DNA from: Bacillus kexueae
Lineage (GTDB): Bacteria; Bacillota; Bacilli; Bacillales; Aeribacillaceae
DNA length: 64,000 nucleotides
Direction: 5' to 3'
Assembly (NCBI RefSeq): GCF_022809095.1
Contig: NZ_JALAZE010000008.1
Span: 78,912-142,911 of the forward strand
Under the pieces are notes generated by a model. The model saw only the letters and a list, made by a program, of their open reading frames with translations, was not told where the DNA came from and ran no database searches. The translations under genes and the position numbers were made by a program. This document shows, in pieces, positions 19,854-28,328 of the stretch. Numbering within the stretch: the stretch's first letter is position 1; each line of letters opens with the position of its first letter.

Positions 19854-20008
19854 ATCCATTCCCCCAAACAGATGTTTCGTTAAGACGAAAATTGTCTTAT
19901 TATGTACATTTACCTAATACGATTTCAAAGAGGTCATTTCCTTCTATTTTTTTAAAAAGATAAAATTTTCTTATAAATTGGCCCCTTCCATAACTTCAGA
20001 TATATAAA

Positions 20009-20036
20009 AACCTTACCTATTTTAGTGGGTAAGGTT
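20009..20036 (-). terminator. Terminator of the DUF1992 gene
   Basis: Stem AACCTTACC/GGTAAGGTT overlaps the stop codon. On the minus strand it leads into TTTTATA. Confidence 0.75.
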
Positions 20037-20406
20037 ACGTGAACTTTTTGATCACTTTCTCTTTATAAAAGGCTGAAGCTGGCTGATTGAATAGCTTTCG
20101 CTTTTTGAAGATGTTTTCAAGCTCAATCTGCTTTTGAGAAAGTTTTTTCATGTACTGAGAGCGTTCTTTTTCATCTACACAATGTTTTAACAAATCTTCA
20201 ATCGTTAAAAGTTCTTTTTTTATTTCCGCTTCATTCGACATCATATCCGCATTTTTTAATAATCGATACGCCATTCGTAACTCTTGTGGTACATGGGAGA
20301 GTTCGTCTTTTGGAAGAGCTTTTCCCATCCCGGGAAGATGCTCAAAATCTCCTTCTTCGTATGCCCGTTTAATTTTATCTTCGGCCACAATGGAGAACAC
20401 ATCCAT
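20035..20406 (-). CDS. DUF1992 (DnaJ-like domain-containing) protein
   Basis: The 123-residue cytoplasmic protein shows the DUF1992 pattern: AEDKIKRAYEEGDFEHLPGMGKAL at the N-terminus (residues 8-31), then NADMMSNEAEIKKELLTIEDLL. The C-terminal half is charged and probably coiled. The start ATG 20406 follows AGAGGGGGAAGTTGAA. The family is widespread and linked to DnaJ homologues, but its function is not established. It is the last gene of a leftward group of small genes reaching back to about 21.7 kb. Confidence 0.8.
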   Translation of the reverse strand: MDVFSIVAEDKIKRAYEEGDFEHLPGMGKALPKDELSHVPQELRMAYRLLKNADMMSNEAEIKKELLTIEDLLKHCVDEKERSQYMKKLSQKQIELENIFKKRKLFNQPASAFYKEKVIKKFT

Positions 20407-20430
20407 TTCAACTTCCCCCTCTCTTTAAAG

Positions 20431-20955
20431 TTAATATACAATACCGCTAGTATATGTTATTTGACCCATATCATCATAAAGAACCACTTCATAAGGAGTT
20501 TTCAAATCTTGAAAAGCAATGATTCCTTTTTCATCCTGCAAGAATGTGGACCAATATTCTTCCCCATCAACCTTCACAGTAATACGATTTGTTTGTTGAC
20601 GAATGGTTTCATCTAAAAATGTAATGTATAAAAAGGGATGGTCCCCGTTAACTCTCCCAAAATCAATTGGAGCCTGCTCTGGCATGGCAAAGGTCGAAAC
20701 ATATGTAAACCCTTCACTTTCTTCTGCCTTTGAAACTAAATAGTAACCACCCTTAATTAAAATGATGGTTGATTGATTATTTTGCGTATTCGCAAAAGTT
20801 ACAGGCTTCAAATGAAGTTCTGACATAAATGATTCTATTTCATCTTCAGAAAGTGATCGGTAGCTGAGCTCACTATGCTGATATCCGTTTTCCTTAACTA
20901 TTAACCAACCACTACATATGATTACGGCTAAGATCATGATTGTTCTTGCTTTCAT
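20431..20955 (-). CDS. Membrane-anchored extracellular protein, unknown
   Basis: The 174-residue protein has a short N-terminal membrane anchor or signal (TIMILAVIICSGWLIV, 5-20) and a soluble outside domain. The domain repeats a theme also seen in the upstream lipoprotein remnant: a strand pattern with DHPFLYI/EHPFLV and a request for hydrophobic beta strands. This suggests the two are paralogous. The start follows AAAGGATAAAAGAAA. No family was recognised. Confidence 0.65.
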   Translation of the reverse strand: MKARTIMILAVIICSGWLIVKENGYQHSELSYRSLSEDEIESFMSELHLKPVTFANTQNNQSTIILIKGGYYLVSKAEESEGFTYVSTFAMPEQAPIDFGRVNGDHPFLYITFLDETIRQQTNRITVKVDGEEYWSTFLQDEKGIIAFQDLKTPYEVVLYDDMGQITYTSGIVY

Positions 20956-20999
20956 TTTCTTTTATCCTTTGTACGTTAATTATACTATGTCTTTTGCTT

Positions 21000-21411
21000 C
21001 TATGATAAATGCTGCAAAAGGTTCCCCATCAACCCATACTTCCAATTTCCATAGCCGGACTTATCAAATCCCCATTTTCCACCGCTTTCAATTCCCGAAA
21101 CGGTCGATTCATATAATAGGACACTTTTCTCATCTGATTCATGAGTTGCAATCAATTTATAATGGGTACCTTCAAACTGGGGAGATAAAAAATATAGCTT
21201 GTAATGCCTACCTTGATTGACAAGAAAAGGGTGCTCGTCTGCTGTTCCGTTTACCTTTTGAATGCCAAACGCTCCTTCCTCACCGTATAAAAGTAAGTCT
21301 TCATAAGTAAATGCAGGTGTAACTTCCCATTCCAATGATTCCTCACTACTACAAGCCGATAAGGTTAACATAAGAATAATAGCAAGAAACCATTTTTTTC
21401 AACCACCTCAT
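21000..21411 (-). pseudogene. Lipoprotein gene with a frameshift in a 7-base poly-A tract
   Basis: The downstream frame reads KKWFLAIILMLTLSACSSEE, a clear lipoprotein signal with a lipobox (LSAC). It has no start in frame: the initiation region ATG AGG TGG TTG (21411-21400, overlapping the previous stop as ATGA) is separated from it by AAAAAAA at 21399-21393. One A fewer would give an intact 22-residue lipoprotein signal. Translating as it stands ends after some 18 codons. This is either a sequencing or assembly error in the homopolymer, a true inactivation, or slippage-based phase variation. The mature part (about 115 residues) resembles the adjacent 174-residue protein. Confidence 0.7.
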
Positions 21412-21551
21412 TTTTTACAATGTTCCCTTTTTATGTCCTCCAATAAAGAAATCATCTTCTCATTTTGACCGATTATCGTTTCGTTTTGTTTTCGTATTTT
21501 TGTAAAGTCAAATAAATAGATTATCAATATCACAATAATGAATATTTCCAT
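21408..21551 (-). CDS. Small membrane protein (47 residues)
   Basis: ATG 21551 is preceded by AAAGGTGAGAGTGGAAAGA. The product has an N-terminal membrane helix (MEIFIIVILIIYLF) and a charged, coiled-coil-like tail (RKQNETIIGQNEKMISLLED). The stop TGA overlaps the start region of the lipoprotein gene (ATGA), so the genes are coupled. The layout (helix plus short coiled coil) resembles other Bacillus small membrane proteins; no family is assigned. Confidence 0.6.
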   Translation of the reverse strand: MEIFIIVILIIYLFDFTKIRKQNETIIGQNEKMISLLEDIKREHCKK

Positions 21552-21562
21552 TCTTTCCACTC

Positions 21563-21712
21563 TCACCTTTCGTAAACTATAATGAATTTTTTTGCGAGCC
21601 GTTTTCTCCGATATATGAAAAGAACATCGATTACTAGATGTACTAACAGAAAAATCGCTAGTAAATATATAACCCCTACAAACACGAAGAGATACTTAAC
21701 AAATAATCCCAA
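21563..21712 (-). CDS. Possible small membrane protein (49 residues)
   Basis: A frame from TTG 21712 encodes a strongly hydrophobic segment (FVGVIYLLAIFLLVHLVIDVLFIY) followed by a basic tail (RRKRLAKKF), and ends 11 bases before the next small gene. The membrane-protein pattern and tight packing support it. No clear ribosome binding site precedes the TTG, so the start is doubtful and it may be a remnant. Confidence 0.35.
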   Translation of the reverse strand: MGLFVKYLFVFVGVIYLLAIFLLVHLVIDVLFIYRRKRLAKKFIIVYER

Positions 21713-21862
21713 TTCTATTATTTCACAAAATGGACGATTCCACTAGTAAATTCTCAAAGGTGATTAGAATGAAAGACATTAAGGGTATAATACCAACTTT
21801 AAGACAGAATTCTTTTAATATTCATAGTATAATAGGTCTAATAAACAAAAGGAGGTTTGCTT

Positions 21863-23050
21863 ATGATACAGAATGACCAAACGATTGAATCATTTCTTGA
21901 CGAACAATTTGATCAAATGGTTGAATGGCGGAGACATTTTCATCAATATCCGGAACTTTCGTTTCAAGAAGAGAAAACCCCTGCTAAAATTGCAGAAATC
22001 TTAACTAGTTACGGCATTGATGTGAAAACAGGAGTTGGTGGCAGAGGAGTTGTCGGATACATAAAAGGAAAGAAACCAGGAAAAACGGTTGCTTTGCGGG
22101 CTGATTTCGATGCGCTTGCAATCCAAGACGAGAAAGAGGTTGATTATAAATCAAAGATTCCTGGTGTCATGCATGCATGCGGTCATGATGCGCATACCGC
22201 TACTTTATTAGGGGTTGCAGCTTACCTCTCTGAACGGAAAGAAGAGCTACAAGGAAATGTCGTCTTAATCTTTCAGTTTGCTGAGGAAATTACGCCTGGT
22301 GGGGCAAAACCGATGATTGAAGACGGATGTTTAGAAGGGGTAGATGTTATCTTCGGAACCCACCTGTGGGCAACAATGCCTGTGGGGGAAATCGGGTATA
22401 GAAGCGGAGCGTTAATGGCTGCTGCTGACCGTTTTACGATTACGATTCATGGAAAAGGTGGCCATGGCGCTTCCCCCCACGAAACAATTGATTCGATAGC
22501 AGTCGGGACTTCGCTCGTCCAACAACTTCAGCAAATTGTTAGCCGAAGATTGAACCCTCTTCACCCAGCAGTGTTAACGGTTGCCACTTTTCATGCTGGC
22601 AACGCTTTTAATGTTATAGCTGACTCAGCAACCATTACCGGAACTGTTCGTACATTTCAACCGGAGGTACAAGAGAAAATTATCGAAGAAATAGAGAAGA
22701 TTACGAAATCCGTTTGTGAAGGAGCAAATGCTACGTATTCATTGAAGTATGAAAAAGGGTATCCAGCGCTTGTCAATCACCCTGAAGAAACCGCGCATTT
22801 AGTCAAGAGTGCTAAAAAATGGGTGGAAGAAAACAACATTCACGAAATGGAACCCGTTATGGGCGGTGAAGATTTCGCCTACTACTTACAAAACGTACCA
22901 GGAACATTCTTCTTTACAGGTGCAGGAAATGAAGAGGTCGGTGCATCTTATCCACATCACCATCCGAAGTTTAATATCGATGAACGCGCAATGATTATAG
23001 CGGCTAAAATTTTAATAACAGCAACTATTGACTATTTACAGCATGCATAG
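21863..23050 (+). CDS. M20-family metallopeptidase / amidohydrolase
   Basis: The enzyme hydrolyses N-acyl or peptide amides with two metal ions. The start ATG 21863 follows AAAGGAGG at eight bases. The 395-residue sequence has the metal motifs H104-A-C106-G-H108-D109 (HACGHDAHTA), FAEEITPGGAKPMIEDG, the dimerisation domain with HGKGGHGASPHETIDSI, and MGGEDFAYYL at the C-terminal metal site. The length is typical for IAA-amino-acid hydrolase/YhaA-like proteins. Its stop directly abuts that of the convergent mscL. The substrate cannot be deduced. Confidence 0.9.
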   Translation: MIQNDQTIESFLDEQFDQMVEWRRHFHQYPELSFQEEKTPAKIAEILTSYGIDVKTGVGGRGVVGYIKGKKPGKTVALRADFDALAIQDEKEVDYKSKIPGVMHACGHDAHTATLLGVAAYLSERKEELQGNVVLIFQFAEEITPGGAKPMIEDGCLEGVDVIFGTHLWATMPVGEIGYRSGALMAAADRFTITIHGKGGHGASPHETIDSIAVGTSLVQQLQQIVSRRLNPLHPAVLTVATFHAGNAFNVIADSATITGTVRTFQPEVQEKIIEEIEKITKSVCEGANATYSLKYEKGYPALVNHPEETAHLVKSAKKWVEENNIHEMEPVMGGEDFAYYLQNVPGTFFFTGAGNEEVGASYPHHHPKFNIDERAMIIAAKILITATIDYLQHA

Positions 23051-23485
23051 TTAAGATTTGTCATCTTTTTTGGTCGAAATCGTCACCTTCATTTGGTTCG
23101 TCTCACCTTTTTCTTGAATAGATTGACTTCTCAACAAATCTCGAATCTCTTGTAAGATTTCGAGATTTGTTGTTTTTTTCACTTCATACGATTGTTTCTC
23201 CCCTTTTAAGCGATTAATCATTTTAATCATCATAAAAATGCTAAAAGATATAAACAAAAAATCAACGAGCGTTTGCAAAAACTTCCCGTAACGAATCACT
23301 TCTTCTCCAATGGCGATATGTAAGCTTTCAAAGTTCACGCCGCCGATCACTACACCAATTACTGGCATCATCAAATCTGAGACAAGTGACTCCACAATTT
23401 TTCCGAACGCCGCTCCCATCATCACTGCAATCGCCAAGTCAAAAATATTCCCACGTGCTATAAATTGTTTGAATTCCTTAATCAT
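23051..23485 (-). CDS. mscL: Large-conductance mechanosensitive channel MscL
   Basis: The 144-residue channel begins MIKEFKQFIARGNIFDLAIAV, the conserved N-terminal amphipathic helix and first transmembrane pore helix, including VMMGAAFGKIVESLVSDLMMP. A second helix lies at about 70-92, followed by a charged cytoplasmic bundle. It opens on hypo-osmotic shock. There is a good binding site (AAGGGATGGGGGGATTAG) and its stop abuts that of the M20 gene. Confidence 0.95.
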   Translation of the reverse strand: MIKEFKQFIARGNIFDLAIAVMMGAAFGKIVESLVSDLMMPVIGVVIGGVNFESLHIAIGEEVIRYGKFLQTLVDFLFISFSIFMMIKMINRLKGEKQSYEVKKTTNLEILQEIRDLLRSQSIQEKGETNQMKVTISTKKDDKS

Positions 23486-23576
23486 CTAATCCCCCCATCC
23501 CTTATCAACATATGGTTTGTCCGAAAAATATATGTTGAGTGAATTCACAGACATGATGAGGATGGATCGAATAAAA

Positions 23577-23602
23577 AAACTCAGAGAGCCCTCCCTGAGT
23601 TT
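23577..23602. terminator. Terminator between the SDR gene and mscL
   Basis: Stem AAACTCAG/CTGAGTTT with T-rich flanks lies immediately after the stop of the leftward reductase gene. Confidence 0.75.
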
Positions 23603-23613
23603 CTTTTGTATTA

Positions 23614-24651
23614 CTATTTTATAAGTCCATCTTTCAAGAGCTGATTACGTTGGTCGACTAACGTTTCGTATAATGAACGATATGTAATACTGAGTTCCTG
23701 CCTACTTTTATCATTTTTCACTTGTAGCGGGTAAGACACATTTTTCACTACATACTTTCGTGTTAAGCCAATCATCGGAGCTAGCAACCAAATCAATGGT
23801 TTAGGGACAATTCGTTTCGGTAAGGCATACTGGTTTGGAAAAGCTTCGTCCAGTGTTTTAGCCATCGTTAGAAAAGTTGTTACACCACTAGATAGTATGT
23901 AACGACCTGTAGCCTCTTCTTTAAAAGCAGCCTTCATATGAGCTTCCGCTACATCACGGACATCGACATATCCCATTTCTAAATCAGGAACACCCGTTTT
24001 GTATTTACCTGTCAGAATATCGATTAAAGTGGATATGCTTGTTGAATCATTTCGCTTTGTTAAGGAAGGTCCTAGTAGAAATGTTGGATTAATCGTTACT
24101 AAATCCCATTTTTCTTGTTCATTAGCGATCTTCCATGCCTCTTTTTCAGCAATCGTTTTGGAGTAACTGTACGGTTGATGATGCTCGGAACTCGTTTCAT
24201 TCCAAAAGGTTTCGTCAAGAGGAGCTTTACCTTTTAGATCTATGTTGTCTCCGTACATCGCAACGACGCTACTCGTAAGAACAACCCTCTTGACCGTGCC
24301 AGCTTTATTTACAGCCCCTAAGACATTTCGGGTCCCATCAAGTGCTGGCTTTACAAGGTCTTCATAAGCATTTGAAATGTTGCTGATAAAAAATGGGGAT
24401 GCCGTGTGAAAAACATATTCGCAACCTTTGACGGCCTCATCAAAACTGCCTTCCTTTAAAAGGTCTGCCTCGTAAATAGAAAGTTCTCCAGGTGATTGCT
24501 GAGCAAGGTTTGTTAAATGCGCATATTTTTCTACTTGCTGTTTATTGCGAACGGTAATGCGGACTTGATGACCATCATCTAATAGATTTTTGACAATCCA
24601 AGAAGCTAAGTAACCAGTCCCCCCTGTTACGAGAACTGTTTTTTGATCCAT
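23614..24651 (-). CDS. NAD(P)-dependent extended SDR (aldehyde reductase-like)
   Basis: The 345-residue protein has the Rossmann motif TGGTGYLASW (9-18) and the catalytic YxxxK (Y161, K165), preceded by LTSSVVAMYG. The layout fits the 3-beta-HSD/dihydroflavonol reductase group that reduces aldehydes or ketones with NADPH. The start ATG 24651 follows AAAGGAGACAGCACGA. The gene is monocistronic and ends at a terminator. The physiological substrate is not known. Confidence 0.85.
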   Translation of the reverse strand: MDQKTVLVTGGTGYLASWIVKNLLDDGHQVRITVRNKQQVEKYAHLTNLAQQSPGELSIYEADLLKEGSFDEAVKGCEYVFHTASPFFISNISNAYEDLVKPALDGTRNVLGAVNKAGTVKRVVLTSSVVAMYGDNIDLKGKAPLDETFWNETSSEHHQPYSYSKTIAEKEAWKIANEQEKWDLVTINPTFLLGPSLTKRNDSTSISTLIDILTGKYKTGVPDLEMGYVDVRDVAEAHMKAAFKEEATGRYILSSGVTTFLTMAKTLDEAFPNQYALPKRIVPKPLIWLLAPMIGLTRKYVVKNVSYPLQVKNDKSRQELSITYRSLYETLVDQRNQLLKDGLIK

Positions 24652-24750
24652 TCGTGCTGTCTCCTTTCGTGTATCACGCAAAACTATGATTTTTAACGTT
24701 TAAACATTTAAACAAAGTGTATAATGAATCAAAAGAATTTGTCAAAGAAA

Positions 24751-24785
24751 AAGAACTGACGACACTTTTTGCACCGTCAGTTCTT
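24751..24785. terminator. Terminator after the GNAT gene
   Basis: A perfect 11-bp stem AAGAACTGACG/CGTCAGTTCTT with a 13-base loop. It is positioned to end leftward transcription of the acetyltransferase gene. Confidence 0.75.
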
Positions 24786-24792
24786 AGCTTCT

Positions 24793-25290
24793 TTACAACA
24801 TTTTAGCCATTATGTATTCATCAACACAACTTCCGTCAACAATTAGCGAGCATCTTTTAGTTCCTTCAATGACAAAACCCATTTTTTCATACAATCCAAT
24901 TGCCCGGTAATTATGGGTCATTACCGTTAATTCTAACCGCTTCAACCCATTCTTTCTTGCCCATGCTTCAAGCGTTTGAAATAGCTTCGTTCCAATCCCC
25001 TTTCCAGAAAAAGATTGGCACACGCCAGCAACAATATGAGCCTTATGCTGATTTCGATTTTGTTTGCCTCCAATCGCAGTAACAAACCCGACTAATTGAC
25101 GGTCGATTTCACAAACGAAAATGACCGATCGTTGACTTTGTTGTACGGTTAAAATCATTTGCCTTTGTTCCTCTACTGTCATTGTGCGCTCATTTGGTTC
25201 ATAAAGCATAAAGCTTGTTTCAATATCCAGCTGCCTGTTTAGCTCGAGAAAGGCTTCAGCATCTGAACTAGTAATCTCTCGAATAAGCAA
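24793..25290 (-). CDS. GNAT-family N-acetyltransferase
   Basis: I start at TTG 25290, six bases after AAAGGAGGG, giving 165 residues. The GNAT core is visible: IVAGVCQSFSGKGIGTKLFQ (motif A, with QSFSGKGIG) and LELTVMTHNYRAIGLYEKMGFVIEG (motif B). It would acetylate an amine with acetyl-CoA; the substrate is unknown. It lies 48 bases downstream of a small DNA-binding-like gene in the same direction. Confidence 0.85.
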   Translation of the reverse strand: MLIREITSSDAEAFLELNRQLDIETSFMLYEPNERTMTVEEQRQMILTVQQSQRSVIFVCEIDRQLVGFVTAIGGKQNRNQHKAHIVAGVCQSFSGKGIGTKLFQTLEAWARKNGLKRLELTVMTHNYRAIGLYEKMGFVIEGTKRCSLIVDGSCVDEYIMAKML

Positions 25291-25338
25291 TACTATCCCT
25301 CCTTTTAACAATTTTTTTATCGTGGATCGGCTTTCTAT

Positions 25339-25635
25339 TTATGATTGTTTGAAGGCTTGCTTCTTCACCCATTCATCTAAACCTTCTTTAAATACATAAA
25401 CACTTCCGCTGATTTTTATGTGAGGAATATCCGGATATTCTTCTAAGAAAGACTTCGAGTCGGTCTTTTTAATTCCAAGGTAAACATGTAGATCCTTTTC
25501 TGGAATCAAAAGTTCTTCTCTTTCTTCTCCAAATGAAGAAAACAAGCTATACCCCGGGTTTTGAAAATTATTTAGCCCTTCACCGATGAAATAACCTGCT
25601 GCGGCAATACCAATTCCAATCCAAACTAATCCCAT
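25339..25635 (-). CDS. Membrane-anchored protein with excisionase-like helix-turn-helix
   Basis: I use ATG 25635, which has GGAAG at a proper distance; GTG 25644 abuts it. The 98-residue product has an N-terminal membrane helix (MGLVWIGIGIAAAGYFIGEG). Residues about 45-90 (KDLHVYLGIKKTDSKSFLEE ... SVYVFKEGLDEWVKKQ) look like an excisionase/MerR-type winged helix. That combination is unusual for such a small protein. I cannot say whether it binds DNA. Confidence 0.65.
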   Translation of the reverse strand: MGLVWIGIGIAAAGYFIGEGLNNFQNPGYSLFSSFGEEREELLIPEKDLHVYLGIKKTDSKSFLEEYPDIPHIKISGSVYVFKEGLDEWVKKQAFKQS

Positions 25636-26205
25636 ATTATGCACTTCCTTTCTAGCATGAATCTACGTTTTTAGCCGTTTAAAAGTTTCATATATTTTAC
25701 CAATAAACGAATGGATTTTATCGATGAAAGTTTCACTAGTGTAGAAAATCTTGCATAAATCAACCAAATACTGATATAACCCATTAATGCGGAGTTCAGC
25801 CCGATATCGGAAAAAAGAGAAAAATTACTACGAAAACCATTAGTAAGGCTAACTTCAATAGCTAAGCCTACATGAAAGTGTATTAACTTACAGACAAGAA
25901 CGTTATCATTAACGTAAACCCGAGAAACTGATAAAATTCTTATTTCGGAGCTTCTCCTAACTATAACCATATTATTGCAATAAGAATGAGCCAACTAAAA
26001 CGACTAAATAGAAAAATAAATCAATAATAGTAGTTTACCCCCCATTCCATGTTAATGACGAACCGTTTATCAAACTGTTTCAAGAAAAAGCCATTCCCCG
26101 TCATTCATGAAAGGGTTACCGAAATCGAATATTGATAATGTTTTCACGTAAGAAAGCATGGAATTTCTTTTCGTTACTTTACTGAAACAAATACACGAAA
26201 ATTTT
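25636..26205. other. Gap without a convincing gene
   Basis: A minus-strand frame at 25671-25994 is open for 107 codons but has no ribosome binding site, no family resemblance and unusual composition. The rest is AT-rich. I see no RNA, repeat or promoter that I can support. Confidence 0.4.
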
Positions 26206-26547
26206 TTATTTTGTTTTATCTATTTTCCAAGTTTTAAATTGATAAATTAATACATAGAAAAGAAGGAACGTAACAAAAACACATAATACCGATAACAAAA
26301 ACTTCTCCATGTACCATTCGATCCCACAGCACCTTATATTATAGAAATAGGGTAGCGGGGGATCGATTTTTGACCACTCGAGCTCCACAAATGGAACTGG
26401 AAATCCAATCATCATCGGAAAGCTTTCCTCAAGTTCATCGTATGAATGAATTCGTTTACCGTCGAAAAATGCACTAGAAAACACGAATAAAAAGGAAAGT
26501 AAAAATAGAATCATACTATTTCTCACATGTTTACTAATTTGATCCAT
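26206..26547 (-). CDS. Two-helix membrane protein of unknown function
   Basis: The 113-residue protein has membrane helices at about 10-30 and 85-105 and an outside loop of about 50 residues (with adjacent cysteines NIRCCGIEW). The start ATG follows AAGGAGGTTAGTGATGTTTT. No family was recognised. It runs in the same direction as the truncated DUF2332 gene, 81 bases upstream. Confidence 0.6.
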   Translation of the reverse strand: MDQISKHVRNSMILFLLSFLFVFSSAFFDGKRIHSYDELEESFPMMIGFPVPFVELEWSKIDPPLPYFYNIRCCGIEWYMEKFLLSVLCVFVTFLLFYVLIYQFKTWKIDKTK

Positions 26548-26628
26548 AAAACATCACTAACCTCCTTGCCATAACGAAGATGTCTTTTAGTAGGATTGGA
26601 TTCTTTACTTTTTAACATTTTATTAGAG

Positions 26629-26988
26629 TCAATTTTCAACCCTTTTGCATTGCATACTCAACTTATCAAACAAGATACAGAATGGTTCTATCAATATTGC
26701 GAAATGACTTTTAAATCCATTTAATATGGGAATTCTTTGTTTTGGTTCCTTGAAAAGGCTTGGGTAGTATTCTCGGAGGGGATGCACTCCACCTTTTAAT
26801 AATAAATAATGGACCGAAGCGTATAATAAATTCGGAATTGGCTGTCCTTTAGCCGCATAGCAACATAACCTTAGTAAATCATCATCCTTTGATATGTTTA
26901 GTGACAAAGATTCATATAGAGGACTAGAATCTTTACATTCAGTTACCGCAAATCGGCGAAAAATCTCGGATATCCAACTCACATGCAC
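26629..26988 (-). pseudogene. Truncated DUF2332 gene
   Basis: GTG 26988 follows AAAGGAGGAAATGAT. The first 90 residues are a good DUF2332 N-terminus: FRRFAVTECKDSSPLYESL, KDDDLLRLCCYAAKGQPIPN and LLYASVHYLLLKGGVHPL, then YYPSLFKEP. Full proteins have about 330-340 residues and continue with FRDFC, LVQTNEVRR and others. Here similarity stops after KEP and a stop codon follows after 119 residues. The C-terminal two-thirds is not found downstream. This is a truncation by deletion; the remaining part may be expressed but is unlikely to be active. Confidence 0.75.
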
Positions 26989-27002
26989 ATCATTTCCTCC
27001 TT

Positions 27003-27416
27003 TTAAAAAATGGCAAAAAAGTAGTCATCATGGCCTCTTGCGATTTCTATTTGATCTTCCTCACTCACCCAAAAAAAGCGAAAGATTAAGCCTTCTTCTT
27101 CACCTCCACCTTGAGGTTGAAAAAACCATTCAGATTCTACCTTTTCTAATGAAATCAATTCGTAAAAGTAGCGTTCGTGAATCTCATTATTATCGCTTTT
27201 CCAGAGATCCTTTCCGATGAGTCTCTTTAATTCAAATTGTGTGAGCCCCGTTTCTTCTTCCATTTCACGAGTAACCGCTTGAGCGGGTTCTTCATCATGC
27301 TCCACTGTCCCTTTTGGAATTTGCACACCTGCTAAAGGATGTTCAAAAACTAGCACTTTTTTTATGCCATCTATCTCATTCGTTATGTAACCATATGCTT
27401 TTTTTATTACAACCAT
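27003..27416 (-). CDS. Nudix hydrolase
   Basis: The 137-residue protein carries a full Nudix box: G36 x5 E42 x7 R50-E51 x2 E54-E55 x G57 (GTVEHDEEPAQAVTREMEEE). It hydrolyses a nucleoside diphosphate linked to another moiety and needs Mg2+ or Mn2+. The C-terminal half is acidic and aromatic (WFFQPQGGGEEEGLIFRFFW). The start ATG 27416 follows AAGGAGAGATACCTGT. The stop is 14 bases from the start of the truncated DUF2332 gene, so both were probably one operon. The natural substrate is unknown. Confidence 0.88.
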   Translation of the reverse strand: MVVIKKAYGYITNEIDGIKKVLVFEHPLAGVQIPKGTVEHDEEPAQAVTREMEEETGLTQFELKRLIGKDLWKSDNNEIHERYFYELISLEKVESEWFFQPQGGGEEEGLIFRFFWVSEEDQIEIARGHDDYFFAIF

Positions 27417-27756
27417 ACAGGTATCTCTCCTTATTCCTAGCCTTTATAAAAGTCTAAACAGGATGTGACTTCACTTTATAGTCAGTTATAAGATGAACTT
27501 ATTGCCATATGAGAAACTAATGATGTCGTTTTTCGCAACCTTTATCATGGCTCCTTTTTTAAAACAATAACGTTCTTTCTGACATGAAGGGAGATTCTTT
27601 AATAACATTCCATTTTCCTAATTCCTAATCTAATATCCTCTTTTTCATGAGCAATTAACAGAATTTCGACAAAATCCTCCCATTTCCTTCTAGCATCTCA
27701 CTTCTTTCTACTCTCATTTTTCGGTATAATTTAGAAAAAATGATGAGGAGGATAAA
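27417..27756. other. Intergenic gap with a likely promoter at its right end
   Basis: No open frame is supported here. TATAAT at 27725-27730 lies 27 bases before the start of the small coiled-coil protein gene and may be its -10 element; a matching -35 is not clear. Confidence 0.4.
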
Positions 27757-27978
27757 ATGGTCGGACTGGTTTCAGTTGTTATGATATTTTCCATCCCATT
27801 AGTTGCCATCTTAACGGACCATTTCCAAAAGCAAACGAAGATTCAAAAAGAGATGTTAAAAGACCAACTAGAGTTGGAGCGCCTTAAAAATGAGAACTAT
27901 TTACTGGAGACAGAAAAATTGAGGCTAGAACTCGATCAAATGCGCTTTAAAGATTCAAAGGAAAAATTGACTACATAA
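27757..27978 (+). CDS. Membrane-anchored coiled-coil protein (73 residues)
   Basis: The ATG at 27757 is preceded by TGAGGAGGATAAA. One N-terminal membrane helix (VGLVSVVMIFSIPLVAILT) is followed by a highly charged coiled coil (LKDQLELERLKNENYLLETE) of about 45 residues. The pattern recalls PspB-like and other small helix-plus-coil proteins, which bind partners at the membrane. A bidirectional terminator follows. No specific family is assigned. Confidence 0.7.
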   Translation: MVGLVSVVMIFSIPLVAILTDHFQKQTKIQKEMLKDQLELERLKNENYLLETEKLRLELDQMRFKDSKEKLTT

Positions 27979-27983
27979 TTGCA

Positions 27984-28017
27984 AAAAAGGACAAGACGTT
28001 TTTTTCTTGTCCTTTTT
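27984..28017. terminator. Bidirectional terminator
   Basis: A 13-bp stem AAAAAGGACAAGA/TCTTGTCCTTTTT lies between convergent genes and overlaps the stop of the leftward gene. Confidence 0.85.
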
Positions 28018-28327
28018 ACCGTTCCATCATCTCACCAATAAACAATACGAAACATAGATAGAAAATCATGGTGAATGTAATCACAATCGTGAAAACACTT
28101 CTAGTCATGGATTTCCAATTGGTTGCCTCTTTAAAACTAAACATCCCCATAAAAAAAATAATAATTGTTAAGTATAGAACGACTTCAAGGTGATGTAGGC
28201 CTGTTAAATTTGACAGAACATTATTTTGCGGGACGAGAAATACTAGAAAAGGACAACCGATAGCCAGTATCAGTGAAAACATATTCATAGATGTTCCGCT
28301 TTGTTTTCTTTCTCCATTCTTCATCAT
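28016..28327 (-). CDS. Membrane protein of unknown function (103 residues)
   Basis: I start at ATG 28327 after AAGGAAAAGACGATTAAA, which lies inside the preceding tiny gene. The protein has three hydrophobic segments (about 17-33, 45-62 and 80-100) linked by short charged loops (SFKEATNWKSMTRS). I do not recognise it. Together with the upstream 29-residue gene it forms a small membrane-protein operon. Confidence 0.65.
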   Translation of the reverse strand: MMKNGERKQSGTSMNMFSLILAIGCPFLVFLVPQNNVLSNLTGLHHLEVVLYLTIIIFFMGMFSFKEATNWKSMTRSVFTIVITFTMIFYLCFVLFIGEMMER

Positions 28328-28328
28328 T

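Noticed and set aside
25671..25994. 107-codon open frame on the minus strand
   Set aside because: No ribosome binding site, only a TTG start, no recognisable protein pattern; probably chance in an AT-rich gap.
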